Source: Boswellia sacra (taxonomy: Eukaryota; Streptophyta; Magnoliopsida; Sapindales; Burseraceae). From it: a stretch of 64,000 nt of DNA. Positions within the stretch are counted from its first letter, which is position 1; each line of letters begins with the position of its first letter. The position numbers and the translations under genes are program-made. The notes under the pieces are model-generated. The model made no database searches and was not told the origin of the DNA. It saw only the letters and a list, made by a program, of their open reading frames with translations. Shown in pieces: positions 10,390 through 21,945 of this stretch. The stretch is taken from contig SNVD02011457.1 of NCBI GenBank assembly GCA_013180625.2, forward strand, positions 45,502 through 109,501. Reading direction: 5' to 3'.

Positions 10390-13300
10390 TCAAAAGCTCT
10401 GGATACTTTCTTTGAATCTCTGCTCTAACTCCCATGTGGCCTTTTCAACGTCATGATGCTTCCACAAGACCTTGAGTAATGGGATGGACTTGCTACGTAG
10501 GACTTGTACACTTGAGTCCAAGAATTGAATAGGAACCTCTTCATACGAAACATTTTGTTGGATATCCAACTCACTCCAATCAAGTACATGTGTTGGGTAA
10601 GGCTCATACTTCCTTAGCATCGACACATGGAATGTGTTATGAATTCCTGATAATCATGGCGGCAATGCTAGCTCATAAGTTACTTCGCCAACCCGCCTTA
10701 GGACTTCAAATGGACCAATGTAGCGTGGAGCAAGTTTACCTTTCTGTCCAAAACGCCTCAAGCCCTTACGCGGAGACACCTTTAAAAACACATGGTTCCC
10801 CACTTTGAATTCTAACGGTCATCTCCTCTTGTCTGTATAGCTTTTCTGTCAACTTTGGGCTGTAAGCAAATGCTGACGTATTAATTTCACCTTTTCAGTT
10901 GTCTCTCGTACAATCTCAGGTCCTAATAAGGTAGCTTCTCCCACTTCTACCCAACATAAAAGAGACCTACACGGTTTACCATAGAGTGCCTCAAAAGGTG
11001 CCATTCCAATACTTGACTGATAACTGTTGTTGTATGCAAATTCCACAAGTGGTAGGTGATCCTCCCAAATACCTTGAAAATCCATCACACAAGCCCTCAA
11101 CATATCTTCCAAAATTTGAATGGTACGCTCTGATTGACCATCAGTTTGAGGATGGAAGGCTGTACTAAATAACAATTGAGTGCTCATAGCTCTTTGAAGG
11201 CTTTGCCAAAATTGAGCTGTAAACCTGGGATCTCTGTCTGACACCACTGAAACTAGAACTCCATGCAGTCTCATAATTTCTTCAATGTACAGCCGACTCA
11301 AAACATCCACTGAATCGACTGTACATATAGGAAGAAAGTGTGATACTTTGGTTAACCTATCCACAATCACCCATATTGCATCCTTCCCTTTTACAGAACG
11401 TGGTAATCCAATAACAAAATCCATGATAATGTGATCCCATTTCCACTTCGCTACAGGCAATGGTTGGAGTAATCCTGCAGGCCTTTGATGCTCAGCCTTT
11501 ACTTGTTGACAAGTAAGGCATCTAGCCACATATCCAGCAACATCCCTCTTCATTCCTTTCCACCAAAACTGGCAATGTAAATCATGATACATTTTGGTAC
11601 CCCCAGGATAAACAACAAATTTAGAGTGATGAAATTCCTTAAGAATATCATCTTTACACTCCTTATTTGATGGAACAAATATCCTGCCCTTGAATCCTAA
11701 ACTCCTATCTGAACCAATTGTCCAATCCACACTTCCATCACCATGTAACACTTGCTCAAACAAGGCTCTAGTCTCTGAATCTTAATGTTGCAATTCAATC
11801 ACTCTATGCATAAGAGACGGTTGGGCTACAAGTGTAAAAAGGCGAATTTGATCTCCGCGATCCTCAACCAAGATATCATAAACAGACCGCATCATGCTCC
11901 ACTCTCCTATCATCGCACTAATTATGGCCCTCAACTTTCTACTTAATGCGTCAGCCACCACATTTGCCTTACCTGGATGATACTGAATAGAGAAATCATA
12001 GTCTTCCCAATACTCTATCCATCTTTGCTGCCTCAAGTTCAAGTCTTTCTGGGTGAAAATGTATTTCAAACTTTTATGATCACAAAAGACTTCAAACCAT
12101 TCTCCATATAGATAATGTCGCCAAATTTTCAAAGCATATACTACCATAGCTAGTTCTAGGTCATGGGGGGGATAATTCTGCTCGTGAGGTTTCAACTGAC
12201 GAGAAGCATAGGCTATAACCCAACCCTGTTGCATTAACACACACCCCAATCCATCCAAGGAGGCATCAGTGAATACCACATAATCAACTCCACATTGTGG
12301 TATCACAAGGATAGGTGCTGAAGTCAATCTTTTCTTCAATTCTTGGAATGCTTGTTCATATGCGTTCTTCCCCTCGAATCTGACTCCTTTCCTTGTTAAT
12401 CTGGTCATCGGTGCAACCAATCGAGAAAAGTTCTCAACAAAACATTGATAATATCTTGCTAAACCCAAGAAGCTGCGTACTTCAAACACATTCTTTGGTC
12501 ATTCCTATTTCATAACTACCTCGACTTTCGATGGGTCCACTGAGATTCCTTGTCTTGACACCACAAGGCCTAAAAATTTTACTTCTGATAGCCAAAATTC
12601 ACATTTACTCAGCTTGGCATAAAGACGATGCTCTCTCAGTGTTTGAAGTACCACGCGTAGATGTTGCTCATGTTCAACTTCAGATGAAGAATAAATGAGG
12701 ATATCATCCACAAACATGATCACAAATTGGTCTAAGTGAGGTCTGAAAACATGGTTCATAAAATCCATAAAGGGAGCAGGAGTATTAGTCAATCCAAATG
12801 GCATGACCAGAAACTCATAATGCCCATACTGGGTACGAAAAGCGGTCTTAGGTATGTCTTCTTCCTTTATTCTTAATTGATGATAACCCGAATGAAGATC
12901 TATCTTGGAAAAACAACAAGATCCTCTTAGCTGATCGAACAAATCATCGATCCTAGGTAAAGGATATTTGTTTTTCACTATCACTCAATTTAACTGCCTG
13001 TAATCGGTGTATAAACGCAGTGAACCATCTTTCTTCTTCACAAACAAAGCTGGTGCACCCCAAGGAGAAGTACTAGGTCGGATAAATCCTTTCTCTAACA
13101 ATTCTTCTATCTGCAGCTTTAGGTCCTTCAACTCTGTTGGAGCCATTCGATAAGGAGCAACTGATATAGGTGCCACACCTGGATACACCTTGATAGTAAA
13201 CTCCACCTCTCTAGCTGAAGGTAACCCAACAATTGTTCAGGAAAACATCAGGAATTCACTCACCACACGAGGAAGTTCAAAACCCCTTTATTAGTCTCTT

Positions 13301-13720
13301 CTACTAATATACTTGTTATCATGTTCCTGATCCCTTTCTTGTTTTGTGACCCAAGAAAAGGGTAATGCGATAATGCATATTTGTCCTCATAAAAACTGAA
13401 AACGATGTTCTCCGACATGTAGATGATCACTTTTTTCTTGTGACAGTCTAATATAACTCGATAAGCGGACAACCAATCTATTCCTAATATCACATCATAC
13501 TCGGTGAAATCCATAAATATCAAATCAAATGATAACCTGTGCCCATTGATCTCTAGCATACAGGAACAACATATCCTCCCAACCTCTATAGTACTACCCA
13601 TAGGTGACTCCACATGTAATGCAGAGTCCAACAAATCAGACTCTAATCCTAATGCAGATGCAAAATGGTAGATATAAAAGAATGAGTAGCTCCAGAATCA
13701 AATAAAACACGGGCCCATGC
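10390..13720 (-). pseudogene. Chromovirus pol pseudogene (PR-RT-RH-IN-chromodomain)
   Basis: Read on the minus strand. The aspartic protease has DSGATHSFI near 13,700 and VILGIDWL near 13,480. RT spans 13,206-12,505, with [38 protein letters not shown] and the catalytic [10 protein letters not shown]. RNase H spans about 12,330-11,940 and has [12 protein letters not shown] and [20 protein letters not shown] residues ([16 protein letters not shown]). Integrase spans 11,763-10,849, with the zinc-binding HH...CLTCQQVK, WDHIIMDFVIGLP, VSDRDPRFTAQFW and FHPQTDGQSERT. A chromodomain-like tail at 10,626-10,390 has VLWKHHDVEKATWELE. Stops interrupt it after [19 protein letters not shown] and LLTAQS, so it is inactive. 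Several of these look like single-base changes in an otherwise good frame, which implies fairly recent decay. Confidence 0.9.
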
Positions 13721-13899
13721 ATTAAAAACCAATAATGTACCTCCCACAACCCCGTGGTCTGCAGGCTCTGTCAGTTGAGTTAGAGCAAAAACTTGTCCCT
13801 GAGTCATTTGTCCCTGAGGTCTAGTGCTCTAAGCTAATCTTGGAGGCCTAACGGATTGAGAAGAAGTTGCCTGAGACCTCTGAGACGTCTGATGTGACT

Positions 13900-14978
13900 G
13901 AGTATGATGTCCTTGAAACAGTGGTCTAGACTGTGACCCTGACCCTTATCGAGGAGTCGATTGAGTCTGACTTGTGGCAATCTGAGGATCTCTCATCCCA
14001 ACTAGACAATCCTGTTGCATATGACCGTATTGTCCGTATCTATAACGTCTGGGACACTACTGTCATAAATGACCTGGTTTCTCACACCCATAACAAACTC
14101 TCTGACTCTGTGAGGACCCACTTGACATGGAGCCTTGAGACTGTAGTTGTTGAGACTGAGAATTAAAGGAAGTCCTACTGGACTGAGTTCTCTGTCTCTT
14201 AGCTGAACGATCATACAGTCGCACTCCTCTAGAAGGTGTACCAATACCCCCCACCCTGTGACTCTAGGATATCTCCTGTTCTGCAACTAAAGCGATCTCG
14301 ACCACATTAGAGTACGTCATCAATCTACATACTACAACTGAGGGTCTGATGTCATCTCTCAGCCCTTTTTGAAATCTCCGAGCCTTACTAGCCTTATCCG
14401 GCACCAAACCAGTACAAAACGGGATAAGGCAGTAAATCGAGCCTCATACTGTTGCACTGTCATATTCCCTTATGTCAAATATATAAATTCATTTTCCTTT
14501 TGGTCCCAAATAACCGTAGGAAAATATTTATCCAAAAAAGCATAGAGAAGTCTGTCCATGTAAGGATGTTTCCTCCTCTAATACGCTCAATCGATGTCCA
14601 CCACTATAATGTCTCTCCTGTCAATAAGTGAGTTGCCACCCTAACCAGCAAATCTTTTTCAACTTGCAAAAGATTAAAAAGGCGCTCAACTCGTATAAGC
14701 TAATCTTCTATAACATTTGGATCGGGCTCCCCATTGAAAATAGGTGCATTGTGGCGTTGGACTTCTCTAAGTGCATTCTTCATTCGGTTGTCAACACCTA
14801 TCTCTAATACCGGTTGAGGTGGTGGTGGTGGTGGGTTAGCACGAAGAGTCTCCCTAACTGTATTTGCCACTGTTTCTGCCAATGTATTGACCACATCTCT
14901 CATGGCCCTATAAAACTCCGACCTCTCCCCACCTTCGGGTGGGTTGGAACTCGAAGCACTTCGTGTAGGAGAGCTCAT
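13900..14978 (-). pseudogene. Chromovirus gag pseudogene
   Basis: Minus strand. The start ATG is at 14,978 and the N-terminus is MSSPTRSASSSNPPEGG, followed by a proline run (PPPPPPQP) and HNAPIFNGEPDPNVIED. After stops and frameshifts, the capsid-type text LLVRVATHLLTGETLYWW is readable near 14,620. A zinc knuckle starts CYGCEKPGHL near 14,085-14,060. The frame is broken at least three times, so it is non-functional. It sits directly upstream of the protease of the same element. Confidence 0.75.
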
Positions 14979-15137
14979 TATCTAATTTTATCAATGGCAA
15001 AAACATAAGTGGCAGAATTCTATAACATATGAAACAGAAACACAACAAACAGTTATTCAAGGCACATGCAAGCACACAAACATGACTCTACCCCTCCCAA
15101 ACCATCTACATCCTTTTTCACAGGTCCACAGTAAAGC

Positions 15138-15156
15138 CTAGGCTCTGATACCACTC
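15138..15156 (-). promoter_or_regulatory. Primer-binding site of the chromovirus
   Basis: On the minus strand, the three bases GAG after the LTR end are followed by TGGTATCAGAGCCTAGG. TGGTATCAGAGC is the standard plant retroelement site complementary to the 3' end of initiator tRNA-Met. Its place fixes the element's orientation and the inner edge of the right LTR. Confidence 0.85.
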
Positions 15157-16065
15157 TGTCACGCCCTAACATCTCTTATTTAGAGATTTTATGGGTGATT
15201 GAATTAGAAATTAATAAAAGTACGTCATCAATATCTCATTTTTTTTCATATATATATCACATGAATTCATTACAACTTATGACTATATGATCAAATTTAA
15301 TTTTTACATAAACTGGTGACTAAAAGCAATACATCAGTTGCTAGTCACCTAACAAAATCTCCCATAACAAGCTAGGAGAATTGAGACAATTCCCAAAACC
15401 ATTGTAAGCATGTAGACTCCAGACTCCCTAGGAAAGCTATGGAACATCTCTAGGAGGAACATCCTTTTGTGTACTTGTGGAGGGAGGGGGTGAGCATAAA
15501 GCCCAGTAGGAAAATTTTAACAGTATACTAAATCACACATTTAACCATCATTCAAGTACAGAATTATACACCCAATAATAAAATTCAAACAATTATATTT
15601 ATTCGTGCATCAGGTTTATAATCGTGTCCCCCTTGGATCCGTATACAAAACGACCCATCCAAGGTCCAAAACCTCATGTCAATAGTATTTGTGTTCCCCT
15701 TGGATCCGTATACAAAACAGCCCATCCAAGGTCCAACACCTCATGTTAATAATATTCGTGTTCCCCTTGGATCCATATACAAAACGGCTCATCCAAGGCC
15801 CAACACATTATATTATTATATTCCTGTTCCCCTTGGATCCGTATACAAAATGGCCCATCCAAGGTCCAACACTAAGGATTTCATATCCGCATTCTCCTTG
15901 GATTTGTATACCAAATGGCCCATCCAAGGTCCAATGCATACATTTACACCCCTTTAATATAATTTCTAAAATAAGTCCCAAGACAGTACAGTTTTTATAA
16001 AAAATCCAGATCAGAAGGGTACATTCAGGTCGGTTCTGTGATCGCGCTCGACACTGTTCACCCGA
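15157..16065 (-). repeat. Right LTR (5' LTR) of the chromovirus, first part
   Basis: Collinear with 8,466-9,450 of the left LTR, including five of the 64-67-bp tandem units at 15,622-15,940. It is interrupted at 16,065 by the LOG-carrying retrotransposon; the last five bases, CCCGA, are the left target duplication of that insertion. Confidence 0.85.
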
Positions 16066-17361
16066 TGATGAACACTTAAATATGTATGTTTAATAAGAGC
16101 TTAGTTTATTATATTGCATTAATAGTGTCATTAAATTCCTCAACTTAAGCATATTTGTAGTCTTTGCATATTTGGAATTAAGTTCCTCTTAATTTTGGTT
16201 TTGTTATAGGTTTGGTAAAATGGGCATAACTTTCTATTTATAAATCATCAAATTCGGGCTCTTAGTGGATCAACATTGGGTTTGAAGTGAACCCATCTAT
16301 AAATTCGGCCCAGCTTGACCATGCCTCAGTATTTTGACCGTATCTCTCAAAATACGTATCAAAATCATATTAATCAAGACGTTCTAGAAAGCTGAGAGAA
16401 ATATCTATGACTTTCATGAAGACATGTGATTAAAATTCTCAAAAATTCAATGTCAAAATCGATTGTCAAAGTCGGTTCACCTAATTACCCCAATTATCAA
16501 AGTTGGTGCATCTAATATTTGACAATTATTCTTTTGTAATTTGACAAGTTTGCCCCTGAATGTATCTATAAATAGAGGTGCCTTGTGACCCGTTATGGCA
16601 TCTTGACCTTACTGGGATCTTGTATTGTTTTTCTCTCTTGTATTTCTATGTTATTAATGAATTTCCTTTTTCTTATAATTTGTTTTCTTTCTCTTATAAT
16701 GTCTTTCTAATTTCTCTCTTGCTAAGGTGAAAGGGTGAAACCCTTGATATGAGAGTAAGGACTCTCTAACCCTTAATATGTGCTTAATAATCATAATCTT
16801 ATGTTGTTTGTATGATTTATATTTATTTTCTTAATCAATCTTGACACCACTCGTAAAGTGGTGGTCTTGATCCATTGTAGACAGTCCTTGGCACATCAAA
16901 TGCTTGGATCCTTTCTAGATGTCGTATGGTTCTTTCTTACCAACACGAATCTAGTTAGGAACCTTGATTTGTTGTAGACATATGGAAATTGGCACATTGG
17001 ATGCTTGAACCCATTTACAAGAAGTGGTATAAATATTGGTAACGAAGCAAATATAATTCATATAACTAAATTGGGTTGTTTATCCTTATTTGAAATATCA
17101 AAGGCGAATCCCTTAACCTTAGCTCTCATTATTATTGTGTGAATTTCTCTTGTGTTATTCTTATTTATTATTTAGGAATTTGTTTTTTACTCATACTTGT
17201 TGATATTATCTTGCCATCCCTTTGAATCATTCATATCATATTTGTTTACTTTATAGTTTGTAGCGCTAAAATTCCCTTCCTCGTGGATCGACCCCGGTCT
17301 CACCGGGTTTATTACTTCAACACTCCTATACTTGGGAGGCAATCCTTTTTCGGATGTGTCA
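16066..17361 (+). repeat. 5' LTR of the LOG-carrying element
   Basis: 1,296 bp, TG...CA. Compared with LTR 2 it lacks about 66 bp that follow TTTCTATTTAT (present at about 22,127-22,192); otherwise the two are very similar by eye. The segment TATCTATAAATAGAGGTGCC at about 16,561-16,580 is a good TATA-box candidate, and CTTGTATTGTTTTTCTCTCT about 50 bp further on would lie near the transcript start. Confidence 0.85.
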
Positions 17362-17367
17362 AGTTTT

Positions 17368-17385
17368 TGGTGCCGTTGCCGGGGA
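17368..17385 (+). promoter_or_regulatory. Primer-binding site of the LOG-carrying element
   Basis: TGGTGCCGTTGCCGGGGA lies six bases after the LTR end. It differs by one base from the tGGCGCC-type site common in Athila-like plant gypsy elements, which is read as complementary to tRNA-Asp. It sets the element's direction as plus. Confidence 0.7.
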
Positions 17386-17599
17386 GGGTAAAATTTGGCG
17401 TACAAAATTGTAAGTATTATCTTTTCCCATTTCTATTTCTATTTTTCTTGCATATGTTCATCTCTTCTCTCCCTATTTCTATTTTTATTTTTTCTTGCAT
17501 GTGTTCATCTTTTCTTTCTCTTTGCATCAATTGGTAGAATTGTTAGGAGTCATTCATCTTCTCTTAAAAAAAAAAAACCATGCTCATACCCAACCAAGA

Positions 17600-19540
17600 A
17601 CATTAATGGGCTTCATAAATCTTAGAAAAACTTTTGCACAATCATGCATACTAATTTTCCCTCATGATGCAATATATTTCGACCATGAATTGAATTTCAC
17701 TCAATTCTTACCCCAGTTTCATGGCCTAGATATTGAAAACCCATATTTGCACTTGAGAGAATTTGAAGAGTTTTGTAACACATATGGTGACCTAAATTGC
17801 AGCATAAACGTCTTTAAATTAAAGCCTTTTCCTTTTTCTTTAAACGATAAAACTAAAACATGGCTATAAACTCTTAGGTCAGGATCTATTAGCTCATGGG
17901 ATGAAATACAACAACAATTTCTTAAAAAATTCTTTCCTCCCTATAGAACAAATTCTCTCAAAAGGCAAATCATCAATTTTACTCAAAAATAAGGAGAGAC
18001 CTTTTACCAATGTTGGGATAGGTATAAAGCATTGCTTAATACTTGTCCTCATCATGGTTTGAAAACATGGGAACTAGTTTTAATTTTCTATGAAGGTCTT
18101 ACACATCAAGCTAGGCAAATGGTGGAATTAATGTGTAATGGACAATTTGAAAATAAAGACCCTGATGAAGTCATGGATTACCTAGACTTTCTAGCAAAAC
18201 ATGCCCAAAATTGGAATAATGTTGGCACCTACAAGGTACCAAGAATATCTAGTAGAGGCATTTATAACTTTAGGGAGAATCATGATCTTCATGCTAAATT
18301 TACATCCCTAACTAGAGAAGTCGAGGATTTAGAAATGTGGTCTATGCAAGAAATTGTCTGTCACACTTGTAATTCTAGTGATCATGCAACGGATGATTGC
18401 CCAAAAGTGCCTACCTTTAGAAAAAGTCTCCATGACCAAACCAATGTTTTAAACACTTTTCAAAGGTCAAATCCTAATCCTTACTCACAAAATTTTGGAT
18501 GGAAAAATCACTTGACTTTTGATTAGAGGAATGATAATCATGCACAATCTTACCAACCTCCATTTCATTCATATCAAAATTTTCAAAAATCTCATGATCA
18601 TGCATCTTATGAGGATCTTGAAGAAACATTGAATTCATTCATTGCAAAGCAAGAGGCTTTTAATAGTCAAACTACTAAGACTATGGCGAACTTGAATGAT
18701 GCTCTTGAAAAACTTGCATTTGCACTCAATACTCACGAGAAAGATGAGTTTCCATCTCAACTAGAGTCAAACCCCTTCAATCCACATGTGAGTAATCCAA
18801 GAGGCCAACATCTAGATAAAGATTCGGTAAGTACTCTTCACGATGGTAAGGTTGATAAAGAACATATTCCCAATCCTTATGAGAAAGATGATGAATCAAT
18901 CTCAAAGGGTAAGGAAGAGATCAAATCCTCACTTATGCCCTTATGTCATCATGCAAAGGAACTTAACCAAAACTTTGACATTGATGAATTTTTCAAGCAT
19001 GATGAAAGTGAGGAAACTAAAACTAATGTGGAAGACTATATCCAAAATGAGAATTTTTCAAGCCCTTCAAAAATCGGGTCAACCAATTCATTTGAACCAA
19101 GTATGCAACTAGTGCCCATTGCTTCTAAAGAATTCTTATTACTTGATTTTATACAGGTGAAAGGGATTAAGAGTTGGGAGCCACGTTTTGAAGTAAGGCA
19201 GAAAGAAACATCCACACTCAAAAATGCATGCCTCAAGGACAAACAAACTCAACTAGTGGTAATCTTTTCTATTCTTAAAAATAAAGGAAAAAGAAAGGTA
19301 CCACCTCAATGGCATATTTTTGATCGTGGTAAATTACTTTCGAAGATATTCCTATTTTGCCCTTTTAATCAAATTTTATTTGTTTGTGCCATATTTTCAT
19401 TTTCATTTTTATTTTTATCATTTCTAGTTTATTTTTATTTTATGTACTTGTATTTTAGTTGTGTGTTCGTCTTTTATTTTCCGGTCAAGTGGCGGATACA
19501 ATACTCCATGACTTTTAAAGTCGATTTTTCAGTTCCCTAA
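17600..19540 (+). pseudogene. gag of the LOG-carrying element (three in-frame stops)
   Basis: One reading frame runs through this region, broken only by stops at about 17,867, 17,990 and 18,524. The retrotransposon gag domain is readable from LPQFHGLDIENPYLHLREFE to SISSWDEIQQQFLKKFFPPY and CWDRYKALLNTCPHHGL. A zinc knuckle CHTCNSSDHATDDC (CX2CX4HX4C) lies at about 18,360-18,400. The C-terminal part is hydrophilic and acidic, then ends in a phenylalanine-rich hydrophobic stretch near 19,360-19,480 that may lie beyond the real end. The type matches Athila-like gags. A frame this well preserved in an element without pol suggests gag was kept under use until recently, but that is inference. Confidence 0.75.
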
Positions 19541-19591
19541 AAATTGTTGATCACCTTGCATTCATTTTCTTTTCTTTTCTCTCATTTCTTC

Positions 19592-19746
19592 ATAGTCTTG
19601 GGAATTTGACTCAAAACAACCCTGTTTGCCAGTTTATAAGAAAACTGGATGGGAAGCATATCCCCAACTCATAGAAGGTGTTTAAGCCATTTCTGGACGT
19701 AAAACCAGAGGAAGATGTGAGCCACAGTCATAACTACCTGTACATA
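19592..19746 (+). other. Leader-like segment shared by both LOG copies (copy A)
   Basis: About 150 bp closely matching the reverse complement of 63,766-63,921, with both copies lying upstream of a LOG-like gene. One frame reads SLGNLTQNNPVCQFIRKLDG and then meets TAG; the other copy has the same frame and a TAG at the same place. A second frame across the middle is also open in the other copy. A pyrimidine-rich tract ending in ATAG precedes the match (about 19,560-19,595) and resembles a splice acceptor. I do not recognise the source gene. Confidence 0.65.
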
Positions 19747-19905
19747 TGCATGCGTGCCATCATTTTTGAATTTGTATCTTTTGTTTGACTTATGGTGTCT
19801 AATTTCATCATTTTTTTTTCAGTTTTTATGCATTATTGTCAAGTTTTTCAACAAACAACCGAGCTACCTATATAGATGTAATCATTAGCATACCTTTTTG
19901 CACTC

Positions 19906-19913
19906 CATAAATA
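19906..19913 (+). promoter_or_regulatory. Possible TATA box before the captured LOG
   Basis: CATAAATA lies about 57 bp upstream of the LOG start codon, followed by a CT-rich stretch. It is a possible core promoter that would be independent of the LTR. It is one short motif in AT-rich DNA, so the evidence is weak. Confidence 0.25.
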
Positions 19914-19962
19914 CCACATCTATTGTTCTCTTCTTCACACATAGTTAGAGAGTTGCATAAAC

Positions 19963-20611
19963 ATGGAGGGAACTTCAAAACGTCGAATCCAAAAGATATG
20001 TGTATTCTGTGGATCTCGACCGGGTAAAAGTGAAGAGTTTGTCAAGGCAGCAAATTATCTTGGTAGACTACTGGCTAAAAGAAAGATTCATGTGGTTTAT
20101 GGAGGAGGTAGCCTCGGGTTAATGGGTTGTGTGTCAAGAGCTGCACGTGTAGGAGGTAGTCAAGTTTTAGGAGTTATTCCTAAAGCTTTGGCTATAGAAA
20201 GCATTGTTGGAAAAACGGTTGGGCATGAGTTACAAGTCTCCTCTATGCATGAACGCATGGCACATATGCTCATCAATTCAGATGCTTTTATTGCTTTACC
20301 AGGTGGCTTTGGTACTTCGAAGAAATTTTTCAAATTGCCTCTTGGGCCCAACTGAATCTCCATAAAAACCTATAGGTTTGTTGAATGTTAACAATTTCTT
20401 TGATCCTTTAATAAGTTTTGTTGATGCAACTGTGGAACAAAATTTTATCCCTCATTCGGCGAGACAGATCCTTGTTTCTGCCACTTCTGCTGGTGAGTTA
20501 CTCGACAAATTACAAGCAGTTGAGTATGAACCTGACCCAGCTAGTACTCAAATTAATTGGGCAGGAGGGCAAAACAAAAAGTGCAAATTGGATCTGAATC
20601 TCCGTTTGTAA
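19963..20611 (+). pseudogene. LOG-like: LOG-like cytokinin-activating enzyme, intronless copy with frameshifts
   Basis: LOG enzymes release active cytokinin bases from cytokinin riboside 5'-monophosphates, in cytosol and nucleus. The start ATG at 19,963 opens MEGTSKRRIQKICVFCGS. The Rossmann-type motif VVYGGGSLGLMG and the active-site region DAFIALPGGFGT follow. One base is then lost or gained, and the text goes on in another frame as EEIFQIASWAQLNLH. A second slip near 20,350 restores [17 protein letters not shown], and the usual LOG C-terminus ending KKCKLDLNLRL stops at 20,611. Read through its slips it is full family length, about 215 residues. Plant LOG genes normally have several introns; none is left here, so this is probably a processed copy. 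It lies in sense inside an LTR retrotransposon, where pol should be. As read, it would make only a truncated 130-residue product. Confidence 0.85.
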
Positions 20612-21945
20612 TTTTTTTTCCTTGTCTTTTATTTTATTTTATTTTTAGCATATTATTTTATGAGTCTTTCAGGTCATCTCTCTTGAATAACAGAAGCTTC
20701 AGGTAATGTCTCCTATACTTTATCTCTCTACATTTAAACATTGAGGACAATGTTTCATTTGGTTGGGGGGGGAAGGATAGTAGACATAAGTATGTTTTGA
20801 ATTTTCTTTTTCTTGAAAAAAAAAAGTGAGTTAGTAATTAGATTCAGAGTGCGGCGTAAGGAGTTCAAATCCTCTAGAGACGCATTCTGGGTCAGGAATG
20901 GCAGAGTAAGGAGGACCAGTTTGAACTCTTGAAACCCATTCTAACCAATTTGTCATTTTATTTTGATTTTGTGAACTCATTTTAGCTAACTTGATATTAT
21001 TTAGTTTTGATTTTTGAATTTTATAACAAGGAGGTCTTATTCATTTCACTTTGAATTATTCAAATCTATGAACTCTCACAACCTTATCATTTAATAACAA
21101 TGTGCTTATGTGCTCATTAAGCAAGTATTCTTGAACCCACACACACACATACCTTGATGCATGATTGTGGGTGGCGAAATGAAAAGTTGCAATATTTGAG
21201 TTCTTTTGTTTTGTTTAGGATAACAACAAAAGAAAGGGGAAAGTTAAAAAAAAATGAAAAAAATGACAAAATAAAGGTAAAAAAAAAAGAGCAATTGTGG
21301 ATAAGTTTGGTCTCGTAGCCTCCTTAATTCGAGCAATTAAGCCCGAGGGGTGCCTCAACACCTAATATCCTAAGACCAACTGGTTTGGGAGCTATTGGCC
21401 CAAAGCTCTCTACATGGATTAAGGAGAAAGCTTAATGGGATTGAACATTGCACTATCCACAAGTTTCTAAGCAAAAATAAAGCATCGGCAACCCGAGTCG
21501 TTAAGCTCGTAGGGGTGTCTTAACACCTAATGCCCTAAGGCCAACTGGTCTGGGAGTCATTAGCCTAAGGCTCGCTACATGGGTTAAAAGATGCATTCTT
21601 TCAAAAAAAAAGAGAAAAAGAAAAAAAAATATATATATATATATATATAAAATGAATGAATGCTCCTTACCTAAGGTTGTTAGCCTTGACAAATATTAGA
21701 ACCGATATGGCTTCTTTCTAATAAGCCCCATAGTCATGTGTCAACTGAGCACAAAAAGAAGGTTTGTTGATATCTTGACTGAATGGTACATGAGTCATTT
21801 AAAAAAAAATGGTTGAGAGTTTGTTTATTTGGATAAAATCAAGGAGAGTGCAATAATGACCACCTTGGATGTAAAATTCTATAAATCACTTCTAAATAAT
21901 AACGCTTTAATTGCTAGGGACTAGCAATAAGCTGGTTGGGGGATG
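20612..21945 (+). other. 3' non-coding part of the LOG-carrying element
   Basis: No gene. ATTGAGGACAATGTTTCATT followed by a G-rich tract (TTGGGGGGGGAAGG near 20,762) resembles the 3' region of Athila-like elements. Two related blocks, about 21,330-21,425 and 21,493-21,590, are 165 bp apart and share AACACCTAAT and CCAACTGGT. The stretch ends in a polypurine tract GTTGGGGGATG just before LTR 2. Poly-A and (TA)n runs lie at 21,600-21,650. Confidence 0.65.

Noticed and set aside
10849..11168. Plus-strand frames opposite the chromovirus integrase
   Set aside because: Antisense shadows of the minus-strand pol gene.
17283..17625. Short open frames at the end of the 5' LTR and after it
   Set aside because: They lie in the LTR or primer-binding region; the start of the 3' LTR copy of the frame (23,226) shows they follow LTR sequence and not a gene.
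19963..20355. Functional short LOG protein of 130 residues
   Set aside because: It ends in a frameshifted tail directly after PGGFGT and lacks the rest of the active site and dimer region; homology continues in other frames, so it is a pseudogene.
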